DNA of 64,000 nt from Anaeromyxobacter dehalogenans 2CP-C (GTDB lineage Bacteria > Myxococcota > Myxococcia > Myxococcales > Anaeromyxobacteraceae), in contig NC_007760.1 in assembly GCF_000013385.1 (NCBI RefSeq), positions 682,001 through 746,000 of the forward strand. The letters are read 5' to 3'. Shown here one piece after another: positions 27,047-40,395 of the stretch. Each line of letters begins with the position of its first letter. The first letter of the stretch is position 1. The notes beneath the pieces are model-generated. The model made no database searches, was not told where the DNA came from, and worked only from the letters and a program-made list of their open reading frames with translations. A program made the translations under genes and the position numbers.

Positions 27047-28545
27047 AGCCCGTCGCGACCGAGCACCTGCTGGACCTGGCCGCGCTGCTCAAGGAGCGGG
27101 TCGGGCTCCACGTGCGCCGCGAGGGCCACTCCGCCCTGCGCATCGCCGTGGCGGCGCGCCTCGAGGGCCTCGCCGCGGTGGCGGACTCCGGCGCGTACCT
27201 CGCGCTGCTCCGCTCCGGCGCCGGTGACGAGGAGCTGCGGCGCCTGCTGCCGCTGGTCACGGTGGGCAAGACCAGCTTCTTCCGCGACGAGCGGCAGTTC
27301 CGGGCGCTCGACGCGATCCTGCCGGGCCTGCTCGACCGCGCGCGCTCCGGCGGCCGCCGCGTGGGCATCTGGTCCGCCGGCTGCGCCACGGGCGAGGAGC
27401 CGTACTCGATCGCCATGGCCGCCGCCGAGGCCGGGGCCAGCCCCGACGACGTCGAGATCCTCGCCACCGACGTGAACCCCGAGGCGGTCGCGTTCGCCGC
27501 GCGCGGCGCCTACGAGCCCCGGCGCGTCCGCGAGATCCCCGCGCACTTCCTCGGCCGGCACTTCGACCGCGACGGCGACGCGTTCCACGTGCGCGCCGGC
27601 CTGCGCCGCTACCTGCGCGCCATCCGCCCGCACAACCTGGTGTCGTCCGCGTTCCCGCGCCCGGCCGAGGGCGGCTGGGACGTCGTGTTCTGCCGGAACG
27701 TCATCATCTACTTCGACACGCCCACCACGCAGGCGGTGCTGGCGCAGTTCCACGAGGCGCTGGCGCCCGGCGGCTACCTGTTCCTCGGCTACTCGGAGTC
27801 GCTGTTCCGGCTGTTCGACGGGTTCGAGCTCACCGAGGTCTCCGGCGCGTTCCTGTACCGCCGCCCCGAGGCGCCCACCCGCGCCGGCCCGTCCGCCCCG
27901 CTGGCGCCGCCGTCCCGCCCGCACCTGGTGCAGATGCCGGCGGCGCCGCCGCCGGTGCGCCACCTCTCCCTCGCGCCGCCGCCCACCGCGCGCCCCACGG
28001 CGCCGGCGCGCGATCCCGAGCCGCTGCCCCTCGCGCCGCAGGAGTACCTGGACGCCGCCGTGGCCCTGTTCGCCGACGGCCGCTTCGGCGCCGCCCGCGA
28101 GCTGCTGGAGCGGCTGCTGGAGAAGGGCGGCGACGACCTGGCCGCGCGGCTCACGCTCGCGAACCTGTACGGCGTGCTGCGCCAGCCCGACCGCGCCCGC
28201 GCCAGCTACGAGGCCGCGCTCGCGCTCGAGCCGCTCAGCGCGGAGGCGCACCTGTTCTACGGCATCCACCTGCTCTCGGGCGGCGACGCGGAGGCGGCCG
28301 CGCTGGAGCTCGCGCGCGCGCTGTTCCTCGACCCGGATCTCGCGCTCGGCCACTACTACCTGGGCCGCTGCCGCGAGGCGCAGCGGGACGTGGTGCGCGC
28401 CCGGCTGGCCTACCGCAACGCGCTGGAGGCGTACCGGCGCCGGCCCGACGGACGGGCGCAGGCGTTCCTGGGGTACTATCCGGACATCCCCGAGGACGGC
28501 AGCGCGTTCGCGCGCGCGGCCGAGTACGCGCTCGCCGCCCTGTAG
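27043..28545 (+). CDS. cheR: CheR methyltransferase with C-terminal TPR domain (Che2)
   Basis: The 500 residues have an N-terminal CheR domain (SAM motif IWSAGCATGEEPYSIAM, FCRNVIIYFD), a Pro-rich linker (about 285-325) and TPR-like helices (about 330-480; EAHLFYGIHLLSGGDAEAAA). The TPR tail may provide receptor docking, since the Che2 receptor has no obvious pentapeptide. GTG start overlapping the cheB stop by four bases. Confidence 0.92.
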   Translation: MKPVATEHLLDLAALLKERVGLHVRREGHSALRIAVAARLEGLAAVADSGAYLALLRSGAGDEELRRLLPLVTVGKTSFFRDERQFRALDAILPGLLDRARSGGRRVGIWSAGCATGEEPYSIAMAAAEAGASPDDVEILATDVNPEAVAFAARGAYEPRRVREIPAHFLGRHFDRDGDAFHVRAGLRRYLRAIRPHNLVSSAFPRPAEGGWDVVFCRNVIIYFDTPTTQAVLAQFHEALAPGGYLFLGYSESLFRLFDGFELTEVSGAFLYRRPEAPTRAGPSAPLAPPSRPHLVQMPAAPPPVRHLSLAPPPTARPTAPARDPEPLPLAPQEYLDAAVALFADGRFGAARELLERLLEKGGDDLAARLTLANLYGVLRQPDRARASYEAALALEPLSAEAHLFYGIHLLSGGDAEAAALELARALFLDPDLALGHYYLGRCREAQRDVVRARLAYRNALEAYRRRPDGRAQAFLGYYPDIPEDGSAFARAAEYALAAL

Positions 28546-28581
28546 CGGCGGCCCGGAGCTCCCGGCGGGAGGCGAATCGAC

Positions 28582-28965
28582 ATGGCCGAGAAGAAGCGCA
28601 TCCTCCTGCTGGACGACTCGGCGATCACGCTCGAGATGGAGAAGGCCGTGCTCGAGGATCGCGGCTACCGCGTCGCCGCCGCCTCGAACCTGCTCGAGTT
28701 CCAGGCGCAGCTGGACGGGTTCCAGCCGGAGGTGATCCTCACCGACCTCATGATGCCGGACATCTCGGGCAAGGACATCGTGCGGGTGCTGAAGCAGGAC
28801 TTCCACACCGAGAAGATCCCCATCATCCTGTTCAGCTCGAAGACCGACGAGGAGCTCGAGCCCATCGCCGAGCAGGCCGGCGCCGACGGCTTCCTCTCCA
28901 AGTCGCACGGCATCGAGCGGCTCGGCGACATGGTGGACGAGCTGGTCGAGTCGATCATCTGGTGA
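28582..28965 (+). CDS. Single-domain response regulator closing the Che2 operon
   Basis: Receiver only, 127 residues: Asp11-Asp12, phospho-acceptor Asp55 (VILTDLMMPDISG), Ser-Ser at the switch position (LFSSKTDEE) and Lys in GFLSKSHG. It lacks an output domain and is a candidate phosphotransfer target of the Che2 kinase. GGGAGG lies nine bases before the ATG. It shows similarity in its C-terminal half to the receiver at 20816-21508. Confidence 0.9.
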   Translation: MAEKKRILLLDDSAITLEMEKAVLEDRGYRVAAASNLLEFQAQLDGFQPEVILTDLMMPDISGKDIVRVLKQDFHTEKIPIILFSSKTDEELEPIAEQAGADGFLSKSHGIERLGDMVDELVESIIW

Positions 28966-29015
28966 ACGCCCGCCCGGGCCCCGCCGCCGCCGTCGCGCGG
29001 CGCCGCGCCCTGCGC

Positions 29016-29021
29016 TAGGCT
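29016..29021 (+). promoter_or_regulatory. Candidate -10 element of the nucleoside operon
   Basis: TAGGCT in the context GCGCTAGGCTCGG, 38 bases before the TTG start of the pyrimidine phosphorylase gene. No -35 match was found. The same TAGnnT form recurs upstream of other genes here. Confidence 0.4.
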
Positions 29022-29059
29022 CGGGACCACGCGCCGACGCCGGGCGCCGGGAGGGCCGC

Positions 29060-30363
<1,304 letters not shown>

Positions 30364-30367
<4 letters not shown>

Positions 30368-31212
30368 CCCGGCGCGCCGATCTCTCCACCCGGCTCTCGT
30401 ACGCGCTCGCCTGGGTGCGCGGCCAGGCCGAGGCCGCCCCCGTCGCCGGCGTCATCCTGGGCTCCGGCCTGTCCGCGTTCGCCGAGCGCCTGCAGCGTCC
30501 GGTGGTCATCCCGTACGAGCGCATCCCGGGCTTTCCGGTCGCCAAGGTGGTGGGCCACCCCGGGCGGCTGGTGCTGGGAGCGCTCGAGGCGGAGGGCGGC
30601 CCGGTGCCCGTCGCCGCCATGCAGGGGCGGGTGCACGCGTACGAGGGCTGGTCGCCGGAGGACGTCGCCTTCGGCGCCCGGGTGCTGTGCGGCCTCGGCA
30701 TCCGCGCGCTGCTCGTCACCAACGCGGCCGGCGGGGTGAACCCCGCGCTCGGGCCCGGCGACCTGGTGCGCATCACGGATCACCTGAACCTCTCCGGCCA
30801 GAACCCGCTCGTCGGCGAGAACCTGGACCGGCTCGGGCCGCGCTTCCCGGACATGTCCGAGGCCTACGACGAGCGGCTGGGCGGGCTGCTGGACGCGATC
30901 GCGGCGGAGCTCGGGTTCCCGCTGGGCCGCGGGGTGTACGCCTGCATGCTCGGACCCTCGTACGAGACGCCCGCCGAGGTGCGCATGCTCCGCGCGCTCG
31001 GCGCGGACCTGGTGGGCATGTCCACCGTCCCGGAGGTGATCGCGGCGCGCCACATGGGCGTTCCGGTGGCGGGGCTGTCGGTGGTGACGAACCACGCCGC
31101 CGGGCTGGTGCGGAAGCCGCTGACGCACGCGGAGGTGGCCGCGACCGCCGACCGCGTCAGGGACCGGCTGGGGGCGCTGGTGTCGGCGTTCCTCGCACGG
31201 GCCGGGCGTTGA
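30364..31212 (+). CDS. Purine-nucleoside phosphorylase (trimeric type)
   Basis: Cleaves inosine or guanosine with phosphate. The 282 residues contain VAGVILGSGLSAF, VVGHPGRLVLG, the phosphate/base-binding VTNAAGGVNPALGPGDLV and the purine-contacting segment VGMSTVPEVIAARHMG with VTNHAAG. This is the low-molecular-weight trimeric class. Coupled to the preceding phosphorylase by a 4-bp overlap. Confidence 0.94.
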
Positions 31213-31237
31213 TGGCGCCGCCGGGCGCTGCTAGCCT
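31209..31237 (+). promoter_or_regulatory. Internal promoter before the PilZ gene
   Basis: TTGATG (31209-31214), 17-base spacer, TAGCCT (31232-31237). It overlaps the stop codon of the purine phosphorylase. The predicted start near 31244 leaves a leader of about 15 bases that contains GAGGTGA. Confidence 0.6.
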
Positions 31238-31258
31238 CGCGATCCCGAGGTGAAGCGC

Positions 31259-31612
31259 ATGCGTGAGCCGAACGCGGCAGGTGGACCGGCGGTGACGCCG
31301 GAGGCGGATCGACGCGACAGCGGCCGGGTGCCGCTGGAGCTGCTGGTGCGCGACGCCGCGCTGGGCGGCTCCTTCGAGCCGCGCCGGGGCAACCTGGCGC
31401 TGGGCGGCGTGTACTTCGACGGCCTCCACCCGCCCGAGGGCAGCCGGTTCGAGCTGCGCTTCATCCTGCCCGGCCACGGCGGGGAGATCCGCGCGGTGGC
31501 CGAGGTGCTCGGGGTCACGCGCGAGGACGAGCGCTTCGGAACCCACCTGCGCTTCGTGGAGATCCCGCTCGGCGCGGAGCTCGCCATCGCGCGCTTCCTC
31601 CAGCAGGCCTGA
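31259..31612 (+). CDS. PilZ-domain protein (candidate c-di-GMP receptor)
   Basis: A stand-alone PilZ domain of 117 residues. RDSGR fits the RxxxR half of the c-di-GMP motif, and [11 protein letters not shown] fits the [D/N]x[S/A]xxG half. It is cytoplasmic. I chose ATG 31259 over the in-frame GTG at 31250 because GAGGTGA lies at the right distance from the ATG and overlaps the GTG. It stands between nucleoside salvage genes, but the type IV pilus locus begins 1.6 kb further on; a role in pilus or motility control is inference. Confidence 0.8.
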   Translation: MREPNAAGGPAVTPEADRRDSGRVPLELLVRDAALGGSFEPRRGNLALGGVYFDGLHPPEGSRFELRFILPGHGGEIRAVAEVLGVTREDERFGTHLRFVEIPLGAELAIARFLQQA

Positions 31613-31616
31613 GCGC

Positions 31617-32021
31617 GTGGCGCCCCGGGCCCGGTCCCACGGCGAGCTCGTCCGTGCCGCGCGCGCCGCGCGCGGCCGCGCCTACGCCCCGTACTCGCGC
31701 TTCCGGGTGGGGGCGGCGGTGCGCGCCGGCGGGGCCATTCACGCAGGGTGCAACGTCGAGAACGCGAGCTACGGCCTCACCGTCTGCGCCGAGCGCGCCG
31801 CGGTCGCCGCGGCCGTCGCCGCCGGGGCACGCCGGCTGGACGCGGTGGTGGTGGCGAGCGGCACGAGCCCGCCGACGCCGCCCTGCGGCGCGTGCCTCCA
31901 GACGCTCGCCGAGTTCGGCGGGCCGGACCTCCCGGTGGTGCTCGCCGGCGCGCGCGGCGCCCGCGTCGAGACCACCCTCGGCGCGCTGCTCCCCAGCGCG
32001 TTCGGGCGCCGGTTCCTGTAG
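31617..32021 (+). CDS. cdd: Cytidine deaminase
   Basis: Zinc-dependent deamination of (deoxy)cytidine to (deoxy)uridine, feeding the pyrimidine phosphorylase upstream. The 134 residues have the catalytic CAERAAV (Cys-Ala-Glu) and PCGAC zinc ligands and the [10 protein letters not shown] and CNVENASYG blocks. This is the short tetrameric class. GTG start at 31617, four bases after the PilZ stop. Confidence 0.94.
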   Translation: MAPRARSHGELVRAARAARGRAYAPYSRFRVGAAVRAGGAIHAGCNVENASYGLTVCAERAAVAAAVAAGARRLDAVVVASGTSPPTPPCGACLQTLAEFGGPDLPVVLAGARGARVETTLGALLPSAFGRRFL

Positions 32022-32072
32022 GCCGCGCGCCCGGCCCGCGCGCGCGGGCGAACGGCCCGCACGCGCGCGCGA

Positions 32073-32101
32073 TTGACGCCGCCGGCCCCCGGCCCTATGA
32101 A
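32073..32101 (+). promoter_or_regulatory. Candidate promoter at the ribF start
   Basis: TTGACG (32073-32078), 17-base spacer, TATGAA (32096-32101). The -10 overlaps the ATG chosen for ribF. If it is used, transcription begins at about the GTG at 32109, giving a leaderless message with a slightly shorter protein. Confidence 0.45.
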
Positions 32102-33068
32102 CGGCGGCGTGCAGGTCTTCCGCTCCCTCGAGCAGGCGGCCGCCGCGGGCGTGCTCCGCGGCGGCGCGGTCGCGATCGGGAACTTCGACGGCGTCCACCT
32201 CGGGCACCAGAAGCTCGCGGAGGTGGCGCGCGCCTGGGCCGCCTCGCGCGGCCGCAACGCCGGCGTGCTCACCTTCGAGCCGCACCCGGTCCGCGTGCTC
32301 CGGCCGCAGCTCGCCCCGCGGGTGATCACGCCGCTGCCGCGCAAGCTCGAGCTGCTCGCCGGCCTCGGGCTGGACGCCGCGGTGGTCCAGCCGTTCGACC
32401 TCGGCTACGCCGGCACGCCCGCGGCCGAGTTCACGGCGCGCGACCTGGCCGGCCGGCTCGAGGTGGCCGACGTGGTGGTGGGCTGGGACTTCACCGCGGG
32501 CCGCGACCGGGCCCGCGTGGACGCGCTCCGCCCGCTGCTGGAGCGGCACGGCATCTCGCTCCACGTGGTGGACCCGGTCACGGTGGACGGCCTGGTGGTC
32601 TCGTCCACCAAGGTCCGCGAGTTCCTGCGCGAGGGGAACGTGGAGGCGGCCGCGCAGCTGCTGACGCGCCCCTACGACCTCGACGGCGAGGTGGCGCGCG
32701 GGGCCGGCCGCGGGCGCGGCTTCGGGTTCCCCACCGCGAACGTGGCGACCACGGGCCTGCTCCCCGCGAACGGCGTCTACGTGGTCCGCGCGGAGCTGGG
32801 CGGCGCGCACCGCGAGACCGGCCTGTCCGGCGCCTCGGTCCACGGCGGCGTGTGCAACGTGGGCGTGAAACCCACCGTGGAGTCGGGGGCGTCGCCCGTC
32901 GCCGAGGCGCACCTGTTCGACTTCGACGGCCGGGACCTCTACGGCACCCCCATGCGGCTCGCCTTCCTGGCGCGCCTGCGCGACGAGCAGCGCTTCCCGT
33001 CGGTGGAGGCGCTGCGCGCGCAGATCGCCCGCGACGTCGAGGCGGCGCACCGGGTGCTCGCGGGCTGA
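32097..33068 (+). CDS. ribF: Bifunctional riboflavin kinase / FAD synthetase
   Basis: Makes FMN and then FAD from riboflavin. The 323 residues begin with an FAD synthetase domain (AIGNFDGVHLGHQKL near residue 28; VVSSTKVREFL near 170) and end with the flavokinase domain (GFGFPTANV, CNVGVKPTV). Length is normal. Two starts are possible: ATG 32097, and GTG 32109 if the promoter overlapping the ATG is active. No good ribosome binding site precedes either. Confidence 0.93.
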   Translation: MNGGVQVFRSLEQAAAAGVLRGGAVAIGNFDGVHLGHQKLAEVARAWAASRGRNAGVLTFEPHPVRVLRPQLAPRVITPLPRKLELLAGLGLDAAVVQPFDLGYAGTPAAEFTARDLAGRLEVADVVVGWDFTAGRDRARVDALRPLLERHGISLHVVDPVTVDGLVVSSTKVREFLREGNVEAAAQLLTRPYDLDGEVARGAGRGRGFGFPTANVATTGLLPANGVYVVRAELGGAHRETGLSGASVHGGVCNVGVKPTVESGASPVAEAHLFDFDGRDLYGTPMRLAFLARLRDEQRFPSVEALRAQIARDVEAAHRVLAG

Positions 33069-33140
33069 GCCGCGCCGGCGCCGGTCGGGTCCGATGTAGG
33101 GACGGTGGCGCTTTCTCCTTGCAAATCGCGGGCTTCGACC

Positions 33141-33157
33141 TGGCCCGTTCCTTGACC
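33141..33157 (+). promoter_or_regulatory. Candidate pilB operon promoter (sigma-54-like, with overlapping -35)
   Basis: TGGCCCGTTCCTTGAC has GG and GA spaced like the -24/-12 elements (consensus TGGCAC-N5-TTGC), with an imperfect -12. The same TTGACC could be a -35 paired with TTAAGG at 33175-33180 (17-base spacer). Either would start transcription about 55-75 bases before pilB. Confidence 0.4.
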
Positions 33158-33242
33158 CTCCCAGGAAGCGCCTGTTAAGGTCGCTGCGCTCCCCGCGCGG
33201 ATCCCGCCGCGCTCCGGCGAACGCAACGAGGTCAAAGACGAC

Positions 33243-34949
<1,707 letters not shown>

Positions 34950-34962
34950 GAGGCGGTCCCCC

Positions 34963-36063
34963 TTGGCGAACCTGCACCAGCTCCTGAAGGCCATGGTCGA
35001 GAAGGGGGCCTCCGACCTCCACGTCACCACCGGCTCCCCGCCCCAGCTCCGCATCGACGGCAAGCTGGTGCCGCTCAAGACCCCGCCGCTCTCGCCGGTC
35101 GAGACGAAGCAGCTCTGCTACTCGATCCTGACCGACGCGCAGAAGCACAAGTTCGAGGAGGAGAGCGAGCTCGACCTCTCCTTCGGCGTGAAGGGGCTCT
35201 CCCGCTTCCGCGCCAACGTCTTCATGCAGCGCGGCGCGGTCGCCGGCGCGTTCCGCACCATCCCGTTCAAGATCCTCACCTTCCAGGAGCTGGGCCTGCC
35301 GCCCATCGTGGCCGAGCTGGCCAGGAAGCCGCGCGGCCTGGTGCTCGTCACCGGCCCCACCGGCTCCGGCAAGTCCACCACGCTCGCGTCGATCATCGAC
35401 AAGATCAACACCGACCGGCACGAGCACATCATCACGATCGAGGATCCGATCGAGTACCTGCACCCGCACAAGAACTGCGTGGTGAACCAGCGCGAGGTCG
35501 GGGCGGACACCGCCTCGTTCAAGAAGGCGCTCAAGTACATCCTCCGCCAGGATCCCGACGTCGTGCTGGTCGGCGAGATGCGCGACCTCGAGACCATCGA
35601 GGCGGCGCTGGTGATCTCCGAGACCGGCCACCTCGCGTTCGCGACGCTGCACACGAACAGCGCGGTCCAGACCATCAACCGCATCCTCGACGTCTTCCCG
35701 CCCTACCAGCAGCCGCAGGTCCGCGCGCAGCTCTCCTTCGTGCTGGAGGGCGTGCTCACCCAGAACCTGCTGCCCAGGGCCGGCGGCCCCGGCCGCGTGC
35801 TCATCATCGAGGTGATGGTCCCGAACCCCGCCATCCGGAACCTCATCCGCGAGGACAAGGTGCACCAGGTCTACTCGCAGATGCAGGTCGGCCAGGCCAA
35901 GTTCGGCATGCAGACCTTCAACCAGAGCCTCGCGATGGCGTTCGCGAAGCGCCTCATCACGCTGGAGGAGGCGCTCGGCCGCTCCTCGGACGCCGAGGAG
36001 CTGAAGAACATCATCGCGAGCGGCGCCGCGCTGCGCGGCCCGCCGCAAGGTGCGGCGCGGTAG
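34963..36063 (+). CDS. pilT: Type IV pilus retraction ATPase PilT
   Basis: Powers pilus retraction and hence twitching or S-motility. The 366 residues contain Walker A GPTGSGKSTTLAS, Walker B ILRQDPDVVLVGEMRD and the PilT hallmark AIRNLIRE near residue 290. The TTG at 34963 is used as start; AGGAGG lies 12 bases upstream, overlapping the pilB stop. Confidence 0.97.
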   Translation: MANLHQLLKAMVEKGASDLHVTTGSPPQLRIDGKLVPLKTPPLSPVETKQLCYSILTDAQKHKFEEESELDLSFGVKGLSRFRANVFMQRGAVAGAFRTIPFKILTFQELGLPPIVAELARKPRGLVLVTGPTGSGKSTTLASIIDKINTDRHEHIITIEDPIEYLHPHKNCVVNQREVGADTASFKKALKYILRQDPDVVLVGEMRDLETIEAALVISETGHLAFATLHTNSAVQTINRILDVFPPYQQPQVRAQLSFVLEGVLTQNLLPRAGGPGRVLIIEVMVPNPAIRNLIREDKVHQVYSQMQVGQAKFGMQTFNQSLAMAFAKRLITLEEALGRSSDAEELKNIIASGAALRGPPQGAAR

Positions 36064-36097
36064 GCGCCCCGGATTCGACCCGATCCCACCCCCGCGC

Positions 36098-36103
36098 TAG
36101 GAT
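36098..36103 (+). promoter_or_regulatory. Candidate -10 element before pilC
   Basis: TAGGAT in GCGCTAGGATGCG, 28 bases before the pilC start; a weak TTCGAC lies 18 bases upstream (36074-36079). It would give pilC-S-R a secondary promoter. Confidence 0.4.
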
Positions 36104-36131
36104 GCGGGGGCCGTCGCTTCGTGAGGAGACC

Positions 36132-37385
36132 ATGGCCCAGGCCGCAGCCGCGAACGTGAAGACCCGGGCAGCCACGCCGGCCAAGGTGTGGAAGTGGTCC
36201 GGCAAGACCCGGCAGGGCGAGGTGCGCTCCGGCGAGATGGAGGCGCAGGACGCCGCCGCCGTGCAGGCCCGCCTCCGGCAGATGGGCATCGAGCCGGAGA
36301 AGGTGCGCAGGAAGCCGAAGGAGATCCAGCTCAAGATCCCGGGGTTCGGCGGCGTCACCACCAAGGACCTGCTCGTCTTCACCCGCCAGTTCTCGGTGAT
36401 GATCGACGCCGGCTTGCCGCTGGTGCAGGCGCTCGACATCATCGCGACCCAGGCCGACAACGTCGAGTTCCGCAAGGTCCTCTCGACGGTCAAGGTCAAG
36501 GTCGAGTCGGGCTCGACCTTCGCAGACGCGCTCGGGGAGCACCCGAAGGTCTTCGACGAGCTGTTCGTGCAGCTCGTCCGCGCCGGAGAGATCGGCGGCA
36601 TCCTCGACACCATCCTGCAGCGCCTCGGCGCGTACATCGAGAAGAACGAGAAGCTGAGCCGCCGGGTGAAGGGCGCGATGGTGTACCCGGCCATCGTGCT
36701 CACCGTCGCGGTCAGCGTGGTGGGGATCCTGATCGCGTTCGTGGTCCCGACCTTCGAGAAGATGTTCAAGGACTTCGGCGGCGCGATGCCGGCGCCGACG
36801 CAGCTGCTCATCGACATCTCGCACGGGTTCCGGAACTACTGGTTCGTCTACGTCGGCGTGCCGGTCGGCCTGTTCGTCGCGTTCAAGGCCGCCACGCGGA
36901 AGGGGCGGGGCCAGGAGATCTGGCACGACACGGTGCTGAAGTTGCCGGTGTTCGGGCCGCTCGTCCGCAAGGTGGCGGTGGCGCGGTTCACGCGCACGCT
37001 CGGCACGATGCTGTCCTCGGGCGTGCCGATCCTCGACGCGCTCGAGATCGTGGCGAAGTCGGCCGGCAACCGGACCATCGAGCGGGGCATCCTGTACGTC
37101 CGCGCCAAGATCTCCGAAGGGAAGAACATCGCCGGCCCGCTCGCCGAGACCAAGGTGTTCCCGGCCATGGTGGTGCAGATGATCGGCGTGGGCGAGGCCA
37201 CCGGCGCGATGGACGCCATGCTCAACAAGATCGCCGACTTCTACGACGACGAGGTGGACGTCGCGGTCGGCGCGCTCACCAGCATGATCGAGCCGCTCAT
37301 GATGGTGTTCCTGGGCGGGACCGTCGGGTTCTTCATGATCGCGATGTACATGCCGATCTTCAACATCGCCGGGACCATCAAGTAG
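36132..37385 (+). CDS. pilC: Type IV pilus inner-membrane platform protein PilC
   Basis: Inner-membrane platform on which PilB and PilT act. The 417 residues hold two GspF domains (LLVFTRQFSVMIDAGLPLVQ and VAVARFTRTLGTMLSSGVPI) and three membrane helices (about 180, 230 and 385). The ATG at 36132 is preceded by GAGGAG; an in-frame ATG ten codons earlier lies within the promoter-like TAGGATG and is less likely. Confidence 0.96.
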   Translation: MAQAAAANVKTRAATPAKVWKWSGKTRQGEVRSGEMEAQDAAAVQARLRQMGIEPEKVRRKPKEIQLKIPGFGGVTTKDLLVFTRQFSVMIDAGLPLVQALDIIATQADNVEFRKVLSTVKVKVESGSTFADALGEHPKVFDELFVQLVRAGEIGGILDTILQRLGAYIEKNEKLSRRVKGAMVYPAIVLTVAVSVVGILIAFVVPTFEKMFKDFGGAMPAPTQLLIDISHGFRNYWFVYVGVPVGLFVAFKAATRKGRGQEIWHDTVLKLPVFGPLVRKVAVARFTRTLGTMLSSGVPILDALEIVAKSAGNRTIERGILYVRAKISEGKNIAGPLAETKVFPAMVVQMIGVGEATGAMDAMLNKIADFYDDEVDVAVGALTSMIEPLMMVFLGGTVGFFMIAMYMPIFNIAGTIK

Positions 37386-37398
37386 GCGACGGGACAGG

Positions 37399-38979
37399 AT
37401 GAGCGGGTCCGGGGCAGAGCCGGGGCTTCATCGAAAGCTCGTCTGGCTCACCTTCTTCCGCCTGGTGACCGTCACCGTGCTGCTCGGCGGCACGGCGCTG
37501 GTCGGCTGGCAGGTCGGTGGTGAGGCGGGTGGCTACCTCGCGCCGCTCTACGGCGTGGTCGGCGCGACGTACGCGGGCTCGCTGGTCTTCGCCGTCGCCC
37601 TGCGCCGCAACACCGGCCTGGTCGCGGTCGCGTACGTGCAGATCGCGCTCGACGTCGCGATCGCGACGGCGGTGGGGGCGCTCACCGGCGGCGTCGAGAG
37701 CGTGTTCGTCTTCATGTTCTCGCTGGCGGTCGTGAACGGCGCGATCCTGCTCTACCGCCGCGGCGCGATGGCCGCGGCCGGGATGGCGCTGCTCGGCTAC
37801 CTGGTGATGCTCGCCGCCACCTGGCGGCCCGGGGCCGTGCCGGTCGTGACCGTTTTCGCGCACGGCACCGCGTTCCTGGTCACGGCTGCGCTGGCGTCGT
37901 ACCTCGCCGAGATGCTCCGCAGCGCGGGCGAGCGCCTGGCCGAGCGGGAGGGCGATCTCGAGGCCATCACCGCGCTGCACGAGTCCATCGTGCAGTCGCT
38001 GACCAGCGGGCTCGTGACGGTGGATCGGGCCGAGCGCGTGACCTTCCTCAACGCCGCGGCGGAGCAGGTGACCGGGATCCCCATGGAGCGGGCGCTCGGG
38101 CAGCCGGTCCGGGAGGTGCTGCCGTTCCAGGCCGGGACCGGGCGCGACGAGATCGAGTGGGTGAACGCGCGCGGGGAGCGGCTCACGCTCGGGTACACCA
38201 TGTTCCCGCTGGTGGGGCGCGGCGGCACCGGGATCGGGTCGGCCGCCATCTTCCAGGATCTCACGCGTCTCCGCACGATGGAGCAGGCCTTCCAGCGCAG
38301 CGAGCGGCTCGCGGACCTGGGCCGCGTGGCCGCGGGCCTGGCGCACGAGCTGCGCAACCCCCTGGCCTCCATGGCAGGCTCGGTGGAGCTGCTGCGCGCG
38401 CAGGCGGCGCCCGACGGAGACGAGCGGCGGCTCCTCGACATCGTGCTGCGCGAGGCGTCCCGGCTCGACGAGCTGGTGACGGAGTTCCTGCGCTTCGCGC
38501 GCCCGGCCCCGCTGCGACCGGGCTCCGTGGAGCTGTCCGGCCTCCTCGACGACGCGCTCCGGGTGTTCGCGCACGATCCCGCCGCCGTGGGGCTCCTCGT
38601 GGCGCGCTCGCTGGACCCGGCGCCGGCGGCCTGCGATCCCGATCAGATCCGCCAGGTGGTCTGGAACCTCCTGCGGAACGCCGCCCAGGCGCTGGGCGAC
38701 GGGCGAGGCGCGCGCATCGAGGTCTCCTGCGGCGTCGAGGACGGCGGCGCCTGGTTCGCCGTCGGGGACGACGGTCCCGGGATCCCGGCGGCGGAGCTGG
38801 AGCGCATCTTCCTCCCGTTCCACACCACCAAGGAGCGCGGCACGGGGCTCGGGCTCGCGGTCGTGCAGCGAATCGTGGACGCGCACGGCGGCCGCGTCGA
38901 GGTCCGCTCGACGCCGGGCGAGGGCGCCCGGTTCACCGTCCACCTGCCCGGCCCCGCGGGCGTCGCGCAGACGGGGTAG
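37399..38979 (+). CDS. pilS: Membrane sensor histidine kinase PilS
   Basis: Partner kinase of PilR. The 526 residues have about six N-terminal membrane helices (20-190), a PAS domain (205-310), the H-box with His316 (GLAHELRNPLASMAGSVELL), and an ATPase domain with DDGPGIPAAEL and GTGLGLAVVQRI. In Pseudomonas and Myxococcus PilS senses PilA in the membrane. GTCC-rich flanks; it starts 13 bases after pilC. Confidence 0.94.
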   Translation: MSGSGAEPGLHRKLVWLTFFRLVTVTVLLGGTALVGWQVGGEAGGYLAPLYGVVGATYAGSLVFAVALRRNTGLVAVAYVQIALDVAIATAVGALTGGVESVFVFMFSLAVVNGAILLYRRGAMAAAGMALLGYLVMLAATWRPGAVPVVTVFAHGTAFLVTAALASYLAEMLRSAGERLAEREGDLEAITALHESIVQSLTSGLVTVDRAERVTFLNAAAEQVTGIPMERALGQPVREVLPFQAGTGRDEIEWVNARGERLTLGYTMFPLVGRGGTGIGSAAIFQDLTRLRTMEQAFQRSERLADLGRVAAGLAHELRNPLASMAGSVELLRAQAAPDGDERRLLDIVLREASRLDELVTEFLRFARPAPLRPGSVELSGLLDDALRVFAHDPAAVGLLVARSLDPAPAACDPDQIRQVVWNLLRNAAQALGDGRGARIEVSCGVEDGGAWFAVGDDGPGIPAAELERIFLPFHTTKERGTGLGLAVVQRIVDAHGGRVEVRSTPGEGARFTVHLPGPAGVAQTG

Positions 38980-38991
38980 GATCCGGTCGCC

Positions 38992-40374
<1,383 letters not shown>

Positions 40375-40395
40375 GCCGCCGGCGATCCCGTCCGG

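Noticed and set aside
32073-32096. Upstream TTG start for ribF
   Set aside because: The added residues are low-complexity and the TTG is part of a -35-like TTGACG.
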